Notes: generated by a model not told the origin, from the letters alone. Positions 41,758 to 51,843 are shown, counted from the first letter of the stretch. The stretch: 64,000 bases of DNA from Bizionia saleffrena (GCF_008086175.1 NZ_VSKM01000009.1:1-64000); one strand, 5' to 3'. Program-made: numbers and translations.

Positions 41758-44184
41758 TTATTGACCTTCGTTTTCTAATAGGGAATCTAAAGAAGCTAAA
41801 TCGGTTACTAATACCTGTCGCGCTTTACTACCTTCAAAGCCACCAACAATTCCTGCGGCTTCTAATTGATCGATAATACGACCAGCACGGTTATAACCCA
41901 ATTTTAATTTACGTTGTAATAACGATGCCGAACCTTGTTGTGCGATAACTAAAATTTCTGCGGCTTCTCTAAAGAGTTTGTCTCTTTCCGCGATATCTAT
42001 ATCAAGATTTGTGCCACCTTCTTCACCTACATACTCTGGAAGTAAATAAGCATCGGGATACGCTTTTTGCGATCCTATAAAATCGGTAATTCTTTCCACT
42101 TCGGGGGTGTCTACAAAGGCACATTGTATACGTATTAAATCGTTTCCTTGCGTATATAACATATCTCCACGGCCAATAAGTTGGTCGGCTCCAGAGCTGT
42201 CTAAAATAGTTCTAGAATCTATTTTACTAGTTACTCTAAAGGCTATTCTCGCCGGGAAATTGGCTTTAATAATACCGGTAATTACATTTACCGACGGACG
42301 TTGAGTTGCAACGATTAAGTGAATACCAATAGCACGTGCTAATTGTGCTAAACGCGCAATTGGGGTTTCTACTTCTTTTCCAGCCGTCATAATTAAATCG
42401 GCAAACTCATCGACCACTAAAACGATATATGGTAAGTAAGCATGGCCGTCGTTAGGGTTTAATTTACGCGCTTTAAATTTTACGTTATACTCGGCAATAT
42501 TTCTACAAAAGGCATTTTTAAGCATTTCATAACGATTGTCCATTTCAATACACAGCGAGTTTAAGGTGTTTATTACCTTGGTGTTATCGGTAATAATCGC
42601 TTCGGCGCTGTCGGGAAGTTTCGCTAAATAATGTCGTTCTATCTTATTAAAGAGCGTTAATTCTACCTTTTTAGGGTCGACTAACACAAACTTAACCTCT
42701 GCAGGGTGTTTTTTGTATAATAATGAGGTAAGTACCGCATTTAACCCAACCGATTTACCTTGACCTGTTGCACCTGCCATTAATAAGTGAGGCATTTTAG
42801 CTAAATCGACAACAAAGGTTTCGTTGCTAATGGTTTTTCCTAAGGCGATAGGTAATTCCATTTCCGATTTCTGAAACTTTTGCGATGCTATAACCGAGCG
42901 CATAGAAACAATAGTCGAATTTCTATTGGGTACCTCTATACCAATCGTTCCTTTTCCAGGAATAGGAGCAATAATACGAATCCCTAAAGCGGCAAGAGAT
43001 AAGGCGATATCGTCTTCTAAGTTTTTAATTTTAGAAATACGCACGCCAGCATCTGGTACAATTTCGTAAAGCGTTACTGTAGGCCCAATTGTTGCTTTTA
43101 TAGACTGAATACCAATTTTGTAGTTGTTTAAAGTTTCTACAATTCGGTTTTTCTTGTCTTCAAGTTCGGCTTGGTCAATTTTTATGCCTTCAATGTTATA
43201 TTTTTTTAATAAATCTAAAGGCGGAAATTTAAAGTTTCCTAATTCTAACGTTGGATCGAATAATCCAAAGTCTGCTACTAATTTATCTGACAAATTATCG
43301 GTTTCCGATTGTTCTTCAACAATTTCACCAACTTCCATTTCTAATTCCTCTTCCTCGTCAACCTCTTCCTCCTTCGGGATTTCAATTTCTAAAGCGGTTT
43401 CAACTGACGGTTCTTGGGGTGGTACAGCTTTTGGTTCTTCCGCTTCAACTTCTGGAGCCTTTTGTAATGTAGGCTCTAAATCTTCACTCTCTAAATCGAA
43501 AGATGATTTCATATCTTCGGCTTCAGCACTTAAATTATTATCTACCGGCACCACATCATTTTTAGCGTCTTTAAAATCAGATTTAATTTCTTTTTTAGCT
43601 TTTTTAAACGCGTTACTGATACGTTCTGGCGTCACTTTAAAACGTATTGCTAAATAGGTGATTAACCCAAATAATAATAATAATACAGTCCCAATTATAC
43701 CAATAAAATCTTGAATGAAGGTATTGAGCTCAAACCCAATAGTACCGCTTAAAATATCGTTTTTATGACCTGCAAACCCGAACAAAGTTGACATCCAAAG
43801 CGCTATTAATGTGCCCCAAAACCAATGCTGAATTAATTGTGCTTTTTTTAAATCTAATAAGGTAAAAACACCCGATAAAAAGACTAATCCGGCAAATATA
43901 AAGGCCGAAAGTCCGAACCCACGCTGAATAAAAAAGTCGCTTAACCACGCACCAGCTTGACTTGCCCAGTTTTCGGTTTCTACCGCTCGCGAAGGCAATT
44001 CGCTAAGAATACTTTGGTCTGCTTTTCCAGTAAATAAAAAAGACAAAAAAGCGATAAATAAAAGGATGCCTAAAAGCACCAAAAAACTACCAAAGATTAG
44101 CTTTTGCTGATTGTTTAAAACAAATAGAGGTTTCCTTACTCTTGGTTCTTTTGCTTTTTTTGCTTTAGGTTTTTTCTTCGCCAT
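41758..44184 (-). CDS. ftsK: DNA translocase FtsK
   Basis: An 808-residue translocase. Four N-terminal TM helices (about 28-180), an acidic linker (about 210-300, EVDEEEELEMEVGE), the RecA-type motor with Walker A GATGQGKS and Walker B YIVLVVDEFADLI, and a C-terminal winged helix (gamma domain, SLLQRKLKLGYNRAGRIIDQ) that reads KOPS sites. It pumps chromosome ends through the closing septum and activates XerCD at dif. The linker is shorter than in E. coli, as in most Bacteroidota. Confidence 0.95.
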   Translation of the reverse strand: MAKKKPKAKKAKEPRVRKPLFVLNNQQKLIFGSFLVLLGILLFIAFLSFLFTGKADQSILSELPSRAVETENWASQAGAWLSDFFIQRGFGLSAFIFAGLVFLSGVFTLLDLKKAQLIQHWFWGTLIALWMSTLFGFAGHKNDILSGTIGFELNTFIQDFIGIIGTVLLLLFGLITYLAIRFKVTPERISNAFKKAKKEIKSDFKDAKNDVVPVDNNLSAEAEDMKSSFDLESEDLEPTLQKAPEVEAEEPKAVPPQEPSVETALEIEIPKEEEVDEEEELEMEVGEIVEEQSETDNLSDKLVADFGLFDPTLELGNFKFPPLDLLKKYNIEGIKIDQAELEDKKNRIVETLNNYKIGIQSIKATIGPTVTLYEIVPDAGVRISKIKNLEDDIALSLAALGIRIIAPIPGKGTIGIEVPNRNSTIVSMRSVIASQKFQKSEMELPIALGKTISNETFVVDLAKMPHLLMAGATGQGKSVGLNAVLTSLLYKKHPAEVKFVLVDPKKVELTLFNKIERHYLAKLPDSAEAIITDNTKVINTLNSLCIEMDNRYEMLKNAFCRNIAEYNVKFKARKLNPNDGHAYLPYIVLVVDEFADLIMTAGKEVETPIARLAQLARAIGIHLIVATQRPSVNVITGIIKANFPARIAFRVTSKIDSRTILDSSGADQLIGRGDMLYTQGNDLIRIQCAFVDTPEVERITDFIGSQKAYPDAYLLPEYVGEEGGTNLDIDIAERDKLFREAAEILVIAQQGSASLLQRKLKLGYNRAGRIIDQLEAAGIVGGFEGSKARQVLVTDLASLDSLLENEGQ

Positions 44185-44312
44185 TATAGGTTTTTAGTGT
44201 GCAACAAAAATACAAATTACTAGGGTTTATCCTAACGGAGAATTACATTTTAAAATTGCTTTTTTATGAATTGATTTGGAGCTTTTTAAGTGTTTTTGTT
44301 ATTTATATAGGG

Positions 44313-44690
44313 TTAGGTTAATGCTAATAGTTTAGGAATGTAAATAATACAGCCTGCAATTACTGCTGCGACAGCAAAAATAAATACAGCGCCTGCGGCT
44401 AAATCTTTAATTAAACCAATTTTAGGATGGTGTTCTGGGTGTATAAAGTCGGCGATGGCTTCAATAGCAGTATTAACGCCTTCTAACGCCATGATAGTTG
44501 CAATTACTAGTGTTTGTATAATCCATTCGGTGGTACTTATTTTAAAGTAAAATCCGGCAATCGTTACTAAAACACCGATCCCAAACTGCACTTTTATACT
44601 GGCTTCGGTAGTGAGTAATAAAAAAGCGCCCTTAAAAGCAAAACGCACACTTTTAACTCTATTTATAAAAAAAGAATCTTTTTCACCCAT
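44313..44690 (-). CDS. dgkA: Diacylglycerol kinase
   Basis: A 125-residue integral membrane enzyme with three TM helices. The signature EGVNTAIEAIADFI carries the catalytic Glu and metal-binding residues of prokaryotic DgkA. It phosphorylates diacylglycerol to phosphatidate and recycles lipid by-products. It lies between tpx and ftsK, all on the minus strand, with a hairpin between tpx and it. Confidence 0.92.
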   Translation of the reverse strand: MGEKDSFFINRVKSVRFAFKGAFLLLTTEASIKVQFGIGVLVTIAGFYFKISTTEWIIQTLVIATIMALEGVNTAIEAIADFIHPEHHPKIGLIKDLAAGAVFIFAVAAVIAGCIIYIPKLLALT

Positions 44691-44705
44691 AAGATTATAC
44701 TATAT

Positions 44706-44748
44706 AAGACGCTTGAAAGTTATAAAAAATAACATTAGCAAGCGTCTT
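44706..44748 (-). terminator. Hairpin between tpx and dgkA
   Basis: AAGACGCTTG (44706-44715) and CAAGCGTCTT (44739-44748) pair fully, with an inner AGTTAT/ATAAC pairing. It follows the tpx stop on the minus strand and lies just upstream of dgkA. Confidence 0.6.
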
Positions 44749-44780
44749 AATTCTTTAAATGACCTGTGTTTTAAAGTGTT

Positions 44781-45287
44781 TTATTTATTTAATATAGCGC
44801 TTAAAGAGGCTTTGTAATTTGGTTCGTCTACAATATCTGATACTTGTTCGGTATACGTAACCACACCGTTTTCGTCTAATACAATTACACAGCGCGATAA
44901 TAGCGTTTCCAATGGACCTGAAGTCATATTTAATCCATAATCTTTTCCGAAGGTGTTACTTTTAAAAGCCGAAAGCATTTCGACATTTTTTATTCCTTCG
45001 GCACCACAGAAACGTGCTTGTGCAAAAGGTAAATCTTTAGAAATACAGAGCACTTTAGTGTTTTCTATTTCTGAAGCTTCCGTGTTAAATGAGCGAACCG
45101 ACTGTGCGCAAGTACCTGTATCAATACTTGGAAAGATATTTAAAATCACTCGACTTCCTTTATAGTCGGCAAGTGTTTTAGAGCCCATTTCGGGAGTCGT
45201 TAATGTGAAATTTGGTGCTTTATCTCCAACGTTAGGAAGAGATCCAGAAGTTTCTATTGGGTTGCCTTTTAATTTTATTGTACTCAA
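44781..45287 (-). CDS. tpx: Thiol peroxidase (Tpx)
   Basis: A 168-residue atypical 2-Cys peroxiredoxin. The peroxidatic Cys lies in SIDTGTCAQSVRSFN and the resolving Cys in PFAQARFCGAEGI, with a typical Tpx length. It reduces hydrogen and alkyl peroxides with electrons from thioredoxin. It stands apart from the thioredoxin and AhpC-type genes about 1.5 kb to the right on the same strand. Confidence 0.95.
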   Translation of the reverse strand: MSTIKLKGNPIETSGSLPNVGDKAPNFTLTTPEMGSKTLADYKGSRVILNIFPSIDTGTCAQSVRSFNTEASEIENTKVLCISKDLPFAQARFCGAEGIKNVEMLSAFKSNTFGKDYGLNMTSGPLETLLSRCVIVLDENGVVTYTEQVSDIVDEPNYKASLSAILNK

Positions 45288-45522
45288 AATAATATGTTTT
45301 AGGGTTAAAGTATAAATTTAAGACTATTAAAATAGTTTTAAGAATAAAGCACTGTTTTTTTTTAGAATGAAGAACCCAGTTTAAACAAGAGTTTAGCAGT
45401 GATTGTGTTTTTTATATCTGTTAATAAAAAGTTAAAACCTGAGTTTTTAAAAACCGTAGCCAAAGGGCTTTCGTTAATATGCCTGAAACATAAAAACAAT
45501 TAATAAACTTAAACTTTAAACT

Positions 45523-46098
45523 ATGAAAACTTCAAATGTATTTAAAATAGCCTTAGTTGCTGTATTATTCGTTTCATCTCAAAGCATTTTTGCTCAAGGT
45601 ATGATGAAAGAATCAACAAAAATGGTTGGTGGAGCTGAAATGTATCCATCAAAAAACATTGTAGAAAATGCAGTAAATTCTAAAGACCACACAACACTGG
45701 TTGCAGCTGTAAAAGCCGCGGAGTTGGTGGAGGTATTATCTAGTACTGGTCCTTTTACTGTCTTTGCGCCAACAAATGCAGCGTTTAATAAATTACCAGA
45801 AGGTACGGTAGAGACGTTATTAATGCCAGAAAACAAAATGATGTTGCAAACTATTTTAAAGTACCACGTCGTTGCAGGGAAATGGAATGCTGCAGACGTT
45901 GTAAAAATGATAAAAAAAGGAAAAGGTAAAGCTGAAATTAAAACCGTAAGTGGTGGTTTGATTACTGCTTGGTTAAAAGGAAAGGATGTCTATATTACAG
46001 ACGCAAATGGTAATTCGGCAAAGGTAACAATCGCCGATGTAAACCAATCTAACGGAGTAATACACGTTATCGATACCGTTTTATTGCCAAAATCGTAA
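45523..46098 (+). CDS. Secreted fasciclin-domain protein
   Basis: A 191-residue protein with a signal peptide (about 1-24, ending AQ). A single FAS1 domain (about 40-190) has its two conserved blocks: TGPFTVFAPTNAAFNKLPEG and DVNQSNGVIHVIDTVLLP, and the inner LKYHVV. Bacterial FAS1 proteins act in adhesion or cell-surface matrix. It is monocistronic, with a terminator at 46141-46170. Confidence 0.92.
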   Translation: MKTSNVFKIALVAVLFVSSQSIFAQGMMKESTKMVGGAEMYPSKNIVENAVNSKDHTTLVAAVKAAELVEVLSSTGPFTVFAPTNAAFNKLPEGTVETLLMPENKMMLQTILKYHVVAGKWNAADVVKMIKKGKGKAEIKTVSGGLITAWLKGKDVYITDANGNSAKVTIADVNQSNGVIHVIDTVLLPKS

Positions 46099-46140
46099 GT
46101 ACGATTGGTGCTACTTATTAAAACATCTATGAAAAAGAGA

Positions 46141-46170
46141 AAAACCACCTTGTAATGAGGTGGTTTTTTT
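46141..46170. terminator. Bidirectional terminator between fasciclin and DUF6952 genes
   Basis: AAAACCACCT and AGGTGGTTTT arms around TGTAATG, T run following. Confidence 0.8.
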
Positions 46171-46189
46171 AGGCCTAAAAATGAAGTGC

Positions 46190-46447
46190 TTATTTGTCTA
46201 TAGAACCTAGAACACGCTTCATAAAGGTATTTAATGCTTCTTTTTGAGGGGTTCCCTCTTTAACCATTTTATGGACTTCGATAGCGCCGTACATATTAGA
46301 AATTAATTCCCCTATAACATCTAATTCTTCTTCTTTTAACGAAGGGACTTCTGTTAAGGCTTCAAGTGTTTCTATAGTTTCTACAACATAATCTTCGTCA
46401 TTTTCGGCTATAAACTGTGTTAAATGTTTTATTACAGGTAATTTCAT
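46190..46447 (-). CDS. DUF6952 family protein
   Basis: An 85-residue acidic protein (MKLPVIKHLTQFIAENDEDY...) in which nearly the whole length is helical, ending with KRVLGSIDK. The pattern fits the small DUF6952 family found beside thioredoxin and peroxiredoxin genes in flavobacteria. It lies 11 bases downstream of the thioredoxin gene, likely in one operon with the peroxiredoxin and thioredoxin. Function unknown. Confidence 0.7.
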   Translation of the reverse strand: MKLPVIKHLTQFIAENDEDYVVETIETLEALTEVPSLKEEELDVIGELISNMYGAIEVHKMVKEGTPQKEALNTFMKRVLGSIDK

Positions 46448-46458
46448 TTCTTTCTAAG

Positions 46459-46767
46459 TTATAATACTGGGTTAACTAATTCCTTTAAAACATCAAACTT
46501 ATTAGTTTGAACTTGATTTAAAAATTCACCATCTTTAAATACGGCGAACGTTGGTAAATTATCAACAGTTGCCATTTTACGAGACTCCGGGAATTTTTCA
46601 GAATCCACAATAACAAAAGTTACATTTTCATTTTCTGAAGCTAATTTTTTAAATTTAGGCTTCATAATACGGCAGTTACCGCACCAAGTCGCAGAATACT
46701 GTACAATAACGGTATTGTTATTACTTACAACTTCTTTTAAATTATCTTGATCTAATTCTTGTATCAT
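46459..46767 (-). CDS. Thioredoxin-family protein (CGNC active site)
   Basis: A 102-residue cytoplasmic thioredoxin fold. The active site is WCGNC (residues about 28-32) instead of the usual WCGPC, and the cis-Pro is in VDNLPTFAVF. A changed middle residue alters the redox potential, so it may specialise as partner of the neighbouring peroxiredoxin. It sits between the peroxiredoxin (upstream, minus strand) and DUF6952 genes. Confidence 0.88.
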   Translation of the reverse strand: MIQELDQDNLKEVVSNNNTVIVQYSATWCGNCRIMKPKFKKLASENENVTFVIVDSEKFPESRKMATVDNLPTFAVFKDGEFLNQVQTNKFDVLKELVNPVL

Positions 46768-46785
46768 AATTTTTAGAGTTTAAAT

Positions 46786-46821
46786 TAAACCACACGATTG
46801 GTACACAATCGTGTGGTTTTA
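46786..46821 (-). terminator. Long perfect hairpin between peroxiredoxin and thioredoxin genes
   Basis: AAACCACACGATTG and CAATCGTGTGGTTT pair over 14 bases around GTACA, with T residues at both sides. It can end the peroxiredoxin transcript or lower downstream expression. Confidence 0.75.
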
Positions 46822-46829
46822 AAATGAGT

Positions 46830-47468
46830 TTAGTGAGAAGCTAAATAAGCAGCAGTACCTTCTCTATTAGCCTGCATTCCTTCTTTTCCTTCTTCCCAGT
46901 TTGCTGGACAAACTTCACCATTTTTTTGTACGTGCGTATAGGCATCTATTAAACGTAAAAATTCGTTTACGTTTCTACCTAATGGCATATGGTTAATGCC
47001 TTCGTGAACAACCGTTCCTTCCTCATCGATAATGTAAGTTGCTCTATACGTAACATTGTCACCTTCTAGAATTACATTTCCTGTTTCTTCATCGTACTCT
47101 TCGTTAGTAATATCTAAAATACCCAAAGTAGAAGCTAAATTTCTATTAGTATCTGCTAAAATAGGATAAGTTACACCTTCAATACCACCATTGTCTTTAG
47201 GTGAGTTTAACCAAGCAAAATGAACTTCGGGAGTATCGCATGAAGCCCCGATAACGATTGTGTTACGTTTTTCAAATTCACCTAATGCTTCTTGAAAAGC
47301 GTGTAATTCTGTTGGGCAAACAAATGTGAAATCTTTAGGGTACCAAAAAAGTAAAACTTTTTTCTTGTTATTAATTGCTTCTTCAAGAACGTTCACTTTA
47401 AAAGTGTCGCCCATTTCGTTCATTGCGTCTACGTTTAAGTTTGGGAATTTTTTTCCTACAAATGCCAT
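46830..47468 (-). CDS. Peroxiredoxin, typical 2-Cys (AhpC/Prx family)
   Basis: A 212-residue protein. The peroxidatic Cys lies in FTFVCPTELHAFQ and the resolving Cys in NGEVCPANWEEG near the C terminus, so the dimer forms inter-subunit disulfides. It reduces peroxides in the cytoplasm. The close thioredoxin gene downstream is the likely reductant. The GGLG-like and C-terminal helical features of sensitive peroxiredoxins are not clear. Confidence 0.93.
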   Translation of the reverse strand: MAFVGKKFPNLNVDAMNEMGDTFKVNVLEEAINNKKKVLLFWYPKDFTFVCPTELHAFQEALGEFEKRNTIVIGASCDTPEVHFAWLNSPKDNGGIEGVTYPILADTNRNLASTLGILDITNEEYDEETGNVILEGDNVTYRATYIIDEEGTVVHEGINHMPLGRNVNEFLRLIDAYTHVQKNGEVCPANWEEGKEGMQANREGTAAYLASH

Positions 47469-47609
47469 ATTATATATATTTAATTGTTAATAATTTTATC
47501 TATTACAAAGATAGGTTAGAAAAGGCGTTTTAAACAAGAAATGAAATTCTTAATACTTATTGCGTAATAGATTTAAGTTATAGCGTTTTAATAAAACGAT
47601 AAATTTATC

Positions 47610-49079
47610 TTATTTAGAAGTGAGCTCCTTAATTTTTATGTGGAAAGCGGCAAATAAAAGCGTTGTAAACGGACTCAGCCAATTAAATATGGCGTATATA
47701 AAATACTCGCCAACACCAACACCAAGAACGCCACTATGGTAAGCTCCACAAGTATTCCAAGGGATTAATGCCGAAGTTACCGTACCAGAATCTTCTAAGG
47801 TTCTACTTAAATTCTCGGGCGCTAAGTTTTTATCTTGATAGGCTTTTTTAAACATTTTACCAGGAATAACGATGGCTAGATACTGGTCTGAAGCGATTAA
47901 GTTTAGTCCTAAACAACTTACAACAGTGCTTGCAAAAAGTCCAAAAACACTAGACGCTAGTTTTAATAGTTCTTTGGTAATTCGCGATAATGCGCCAATA
48001 CCATCCATAATACCACCAAATACCATTGCACAACATATTAAAAGGATAGTCCAAATCATTCCGCTCATTCCTCCAGAACTGAATAAATCGTTAAGTTTAT
48101 CGTTTTCGGTTACAATCTGTACGTCGGATAAGATAGTGGTTACAATCGCTTCTGTTTTTGATGACGACAAACTATCTAAAATACCAGGTTGAAAAATAAA
48201 GGCAAATACAGCCGCTAATAAAACACCTACGGTAAGTGCTACTAATGGTTTTGTTTTAAAAAGTATCAGTGCTATAACGGCTACTGGAACTATAAATAAC
48301 AAAGGCGTGATATTAAATGTGTTTTGTATGCTTCCTAAAAGCGACGTAACATCGGCTGTTCCTTTGGTTACAATAGTCGCACTCATTACACTAAAAACAA
48401 TTAAAGTAATAATAAAAGTGGGTACCGTTGTTAGTGCCATATATCTAATATGAGTAAACAAATCGGTTCCTGCCATTGCTGGAGCAAGGTTTGTAGTATC
48501 ACTTAGTGGCGACATCTTATCTCCAAAATAGCCTCCAGAAATTACCGCTCCGGCAATCATACCCGGATTAATACCCAAAGCACCACCAATACCTATTAAT
48601 GCAATTCCTACGGTAGCAGAGGTGGTCCAAGAGCTTCCTGTGGCAATAGAGATTAACGCGCAAATAATAACAGAAGCTGGTAAAAAAATAGAGGGTTTTA
48701 AAACCTCTAAGCCGTAATATACCATCGCCGGAATAACGCCACTAACCAACCACGTTCCTGCCAAAGCGCCTACTAAAAATAAAATGAGTATCGGCACGAG
48801 AACACTTTTTAGATTCGACCAGATTTCTCGTATCATTAATGAAACGGTGACTTTATTAAATAAACCAACAACCGCCGAAACTGCGCCTCCTAATAATAAT
48901 ATAATCTGATTGGTATACGTGCCAAACCATTCTTGCCCGTCTACAAAAAAGATGTTATAAGCGAGTAAGCCCATAAGTATTACCACTGGAATTAATGCTT
49001 CAAATAGACTTAATTCTTTGTTATCTATAATAGTTTGGTCTTCTATTTCTATATTGGAAAGATTAGTATCGTCTTGCAT
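47610..49079 (-). CDS. nhaC: Na+/H+ antiporter NhaC family protein
   Basis: A 489-residue inner-membrane protein with about 11-12 TM helices. GSSWTTSATVGIALIGIGGA and GGYFGDKMSPLSDTTNLAPA hold the conserved Asp/Thr/Ser residues of the NhaC ion site, and SLIPWNTCGAY-like (ALIPWNTCGAYHSGVL) is the C-terminal signature. It would expel Na+ in exchange for H+, fitting a marine bacterium. Nearby genes are not related. Confidence 0.92.
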   Translation of the reverse strand: MQDDTNLSNIEIEDQTIIDNKELSLFEALIPVVILMGLLAYNIFFVDGQEWFGTYTNQIILLLGGAVSAVVGLFNKVTVSLMIREIWSNLKSVLVPILILFLVGALAGTWLVSGVIPAMVYYGLEVLKPSIFLPASVIICALISIATGSSWTTSATVGIALIGIGGALGINPGMIAGAVISGGYFGDKMSPLSDTTNLAPAMAGTDLFTHIRYMALTTVPTFIITLIVFSVMSATIVTKGTADVTSLLGSIQNTFNITPLLFIVPVAVIALILFKTKPLVALTVGVLLAAVFAFIFQPGILDSLSSSKTEAIVTTILSDVQIVTENDKLNDLFSSGGMSGMIWTILLICCAMVFGGIMDGIGALSRITKELLKLASSVFGLFASTVVSCLGLNLIASDQYLAIVIPGKMFKKAYQDKNLAPENLSRTLEDSGTVTSALIPWNTCGAYHSGVLGVGVGEYFIYAIFNWLSPFTTLLFAAFHIKIKELTSK

Positions 49080-49773
49080 TAAAGTTCGTTTTTAGGAGTG
49101 TAAGGTTACGATTTTCGATGTTGTTATGCAAATAAACAGAACTATCGAAGCCGATAAACTTTAGTTTTTAACATTACTGCAATAATTGTCTGTTTTGATT
49201 ACGAATATTAAATAGTAAAAGAAGTGCTGCCAATAGGATATTCAATTAATGAGAAGTAGGCGTTAAAGAGTTTAGAGTCGGCGTTTATACGCTTTTTTTA
49301 AGTATTTTTTTGCTCTAACTGTCACCTTTTTATTATAATTCACTCTTGGCTAGTGTGATAATTAATGCAATATATTACGAAGAGTAAAATTCTATTAAAA
49401 AGAATAGTGTCGGGATAATCAATATATTCTACAAGTCCATTTCCTTCGCGATGACCAGAAAAAAAAAGGATAATAAAACGCGCTGCTAAACACTCTAAAA
49501 CAGCAATGGAATTGGTTTTTTCATTTTGCCTAACTTGAGTTGATTGGCTAAAAACGCTCTGTTTATATTAGAAGCCCGATGATGTTAAGTGTCTTTTATT
49601 ATTATCAATTTTATATTTTAAAAGAGTATTAGAAGAATCCTTCTCGTAAAATTAGTAAAACTATGAAAGGCGTAGGGGCTGAAAATAAATTGAGCCAGAC
49701 TAAACAGCTGGCTCAATTAGAAGAGGTTAAAGAGACGCTTTAATCTCTTCTGTAGGTTTTAAAAACGAACGAT
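49080..49773. other. Gene-free stretch of about 700 bases
   Basis: No credible coding sequence. Near the right end TTGAGCCAG (49690-49698) pairs with CTGGCTCAA and a second hairpin AGAAGAG...CTCTTCT follows (49720-49753), downstream of the methionine gamma-lyase gene on the minus strand; these may be its 3' untranslated region. Confidence 0.45.
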
Positions 49774-50973
49774 TTAAATCACGTTTATTTCTTTCATACA
49801 TGTTTTCATTATGTCGTAAGTCCGTTCAATATCGGCATCTAATCCAATAGAGAAACGAATTAAACCATCGCTTAATCCCATTTCTTTTTGTTCTTCTTCA
49901 GAAATTTCTGAAGATGTAGAACTTCCTGGTGCGCTAAATAACGTTTTGTAAAATCCTAAACTTACTGCTAAATAGCCTAAGTTTTTATCTTGCATTAATT
50001 CCATTAGTGCATTGGCTTTATCTAGCGATCCTACATCCACAGTTAGCATTCCGCCAAAACCGTATTGTTCGTTAATCATCTCTTTAAATATTTTATGAGA
50101 GGGGTGAGATTCTAAGCCCGGGTACACTGTTTTTAAACCTAAGTTTTCAAATTTTTCGGCTAAATACATAGCGTTTTTACTGTGCTGTTGTATTCTAAGG
50201 TGTAACGTTCTTAAGTTTTTTAAAACCGAAGCCGCGCGTAAACTATCCATAGTCGCTCCTAAAAGCATACAAGCTCCGTCATTAACACTTCTTAATTCGT
50301 TAATGAATTCTTGAGATCCGCAAACAACGCCACCAACAGTATCACTAGATCCGTTTATAAATTTTGTTAAACTGTGTATTACGATATCTGCGCCAAACTG
50401 AGTTGGCGAAATAGATAATGGCGAAAACGTATTATCTACAATCAATTGTAAGTTGTGTTTTTTTGCAATAGCAGCTAGGCCTTTAATATCGGCGACTTCT
50501 AATAACGGATTGCTTACCGATTCGCAATATAATACTTTTGTGTTTGGTGTGATTGCAGCCTCCACAACGTCTAATTTTGTGATGTCTACAAAAGAGGTTT
50601 TAATATTAAAACGGGGGGCAAAGTTTTTTAAGAACGCATACGTTCCACCATAAATAGTACGACTAGATACGATGTGATCTCCTGCACCACATAATTGCAT
50701 TAAAACAGGAGTAATGGCGCCCATTCCAGAAGCGGTAACGTTTGCTGTTTCTGTACCTTCCATTGCCGCTAAAGCTTCACCTAAATATAAATTAGAAGGT
50801 GTTGTGTGGCGTGAGTATAAATGGCAACCGTCTGTGTTGCCTTCAAAAGTATCCATCATTGTTTTAGCCGATAAAAAAGTATAGGTTGAAGAGTCAGAAA
50901 TTGATGGATTGACGCCTCCAAACTCACCAAAGTATTGCAAGTCCTGAATATTATTTGCGGGTTTAAATGACAT
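49774..50973 (-). CDS. Cys/Met metabolism PLP-dependent enzyme, probably methionine gamma-lyase
   Basis: A 399-residue enzyme. SRHTTPSNLYLGEALAAMEG, then ASGMGAITPVLMQL (cofactor phosphate), IVDNTFSPL (Asp over pyridine ring) and VIHSLTKFINGSSDTVGG with the Schiff-base Lys are present, and FSAPGSSTSSEISEEEQ comes near the end. This pattern fits methionine gamma-lyase or a relative in the gamma-family. It is divergent from an Lrp/AsnC regulator gene across 178 bases, a usual sign of specific control by that regulator. Confidence 0.85.
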   Translation of the reverse strand: MSFKPANNIQDLQYFGEFGGVNPSISDSSTYTFLSAKTMMDTFEGNTDGCHLYSRHTTPSNLYLGEALAAMEGTETANVTASGMGAITPVLMQLCGAGDHIVSSRTIYGGTYAFLKNFAPRFNIKTSFVDITKLDVVEAAITPNTKVLYCESVSNPLLEVADIKGLAAIAKKHNLQLIVDNTFSPLSISPTQFGADIVIHSLTKFINGSSDTVGGVVCGSQEFINELRSVNDGACMLLGATMDSLRAASVLKNLRTLHLRIQQHSKNAMYLAEKFENLGLKTVYPGLESHPSHKIFKEMINEQYGFGGMLTVDVGSLDKANALMELMQDKNLGYLAVSLGFYKTLFSAPGSSTSSEISEEEQKEMGLSDGLIRFSIGLDADIERTYDIMKTCMKEINVI

Positions 50974-51151
50974 AATTATTATATTTTATAGTGAATATGT
51001 TGTTTTATAATTACATCAAATGTGATAAATATTAGATAGAAAATCAATAGATAACTCATTAATTAGATTTATAATCTATAATAAGTTAATTTTATAGTTT
51101 AATTTTAATTTCAATCCGAATAAATAGCACTTCCGCTGAAAAATTTTCAAA

Positions 51152-51610
51152 ATGACATTAGATACTATAGATAAAAAACTCTTAGGCTTACTCCAAAACG
51201 ATAGTAAGCAAACCAATAAAGCTTTGTCGAATAAATTAAATTTATCGGTTACGGCCGTTTACGAACGGATTAAGAAACTGGAGAATCAGGGCGTAATTAA
51301 TAAATACGTAGCGTTACTAGCTAAAGAAAAAGCCGATAAATCGTTCGTTGCTTTTTGCCACATAAAACTCACGCAACACACGCAAAATAATATTGTAGAA
51401 TTTGAAAATGCTATAAATAATTTAAACGAAGTTTTAGAGTGTTTTCATATTAGTGGTGATTACGATTATTTACTTAAAGTAATTGTAAAAGATATGGAGG
51501 CGTTTAGAGAATTTATGGTCGAAAAACTAACCACTATTAACCATATAGGGAGTACACACAGTATGTTTATGATTAATGAGGTGAAATATACAACGGCAAT
51601 TTCAGTGTAA
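51152..51610 (+). CDS. Lrp/AsnC-family transcriptional regulator
   Basis: A 152-residue protein: winged helix-turn-helix (DKKLLGLLQNDSKQTNKALS, LNLSVTAVYERIKKLENQGV) followed by a RAM ligand-binding domain (FHISGDYDYLLKVIVKDMEA). It probably senses an amino acid and regulates the divergent methionine gamma-lyase gene. Confidence 0.92.
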   Translation: MTLDTIDKKLLGLLQNDSKQTNKALSNKLNLSVTAVYERIKKLENQGVINKYVALLAKEKADKSFVAFCHIKLTQHTQNNIVEFENAINNLNEVLECFHISGDYDYLLKVIVKDMEAFREFMVEKLTTINHIGSTHSMFMINEVKYTTAISV

Positions 51611-51749
51611 AAAGAGTTTATAAACACTAATTTATATATACTTTGTATCTTGTTTTAAGTAAAAATAATTAGAGCTGTAAGTAAATAGGAGCATTATTTA
51701 ACCGTAGTGTTTCCGTTGATAAAACAAATTAAAAATTCATCAGAAGTCA

Positions 51750-51781
51750 TTGGCAAATCATCGTACAAAATTGTACTTTTG
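51750..51781 (+). promoter_or_regulatory. Probable promoter of lpd
   Basis: TTG at 51750-51752 and TACTTTTG at 51774-51781, 21 bases apart, match the Bacteroidota promoter consensus. Transcription would start about 55 bases before the lpd ATG at 51844. Confidence 0.55.
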
Positions 51782-51843
51782 TCTAAATTTAATAGAGTAC
51801 TATTTCAGCGAAGGCGAAATAATTTAAAAAATAATATACTTTT

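Noticed and set aside
49663-49743. A 26-codon peptide gene (MKGVGAENKLSQ...) on the plus strand
   Set aside because: It overlaps two inverted repeats that explain the sequence as 3' untranslated hairpins of the opposite-strand gene; no supporting start signal.
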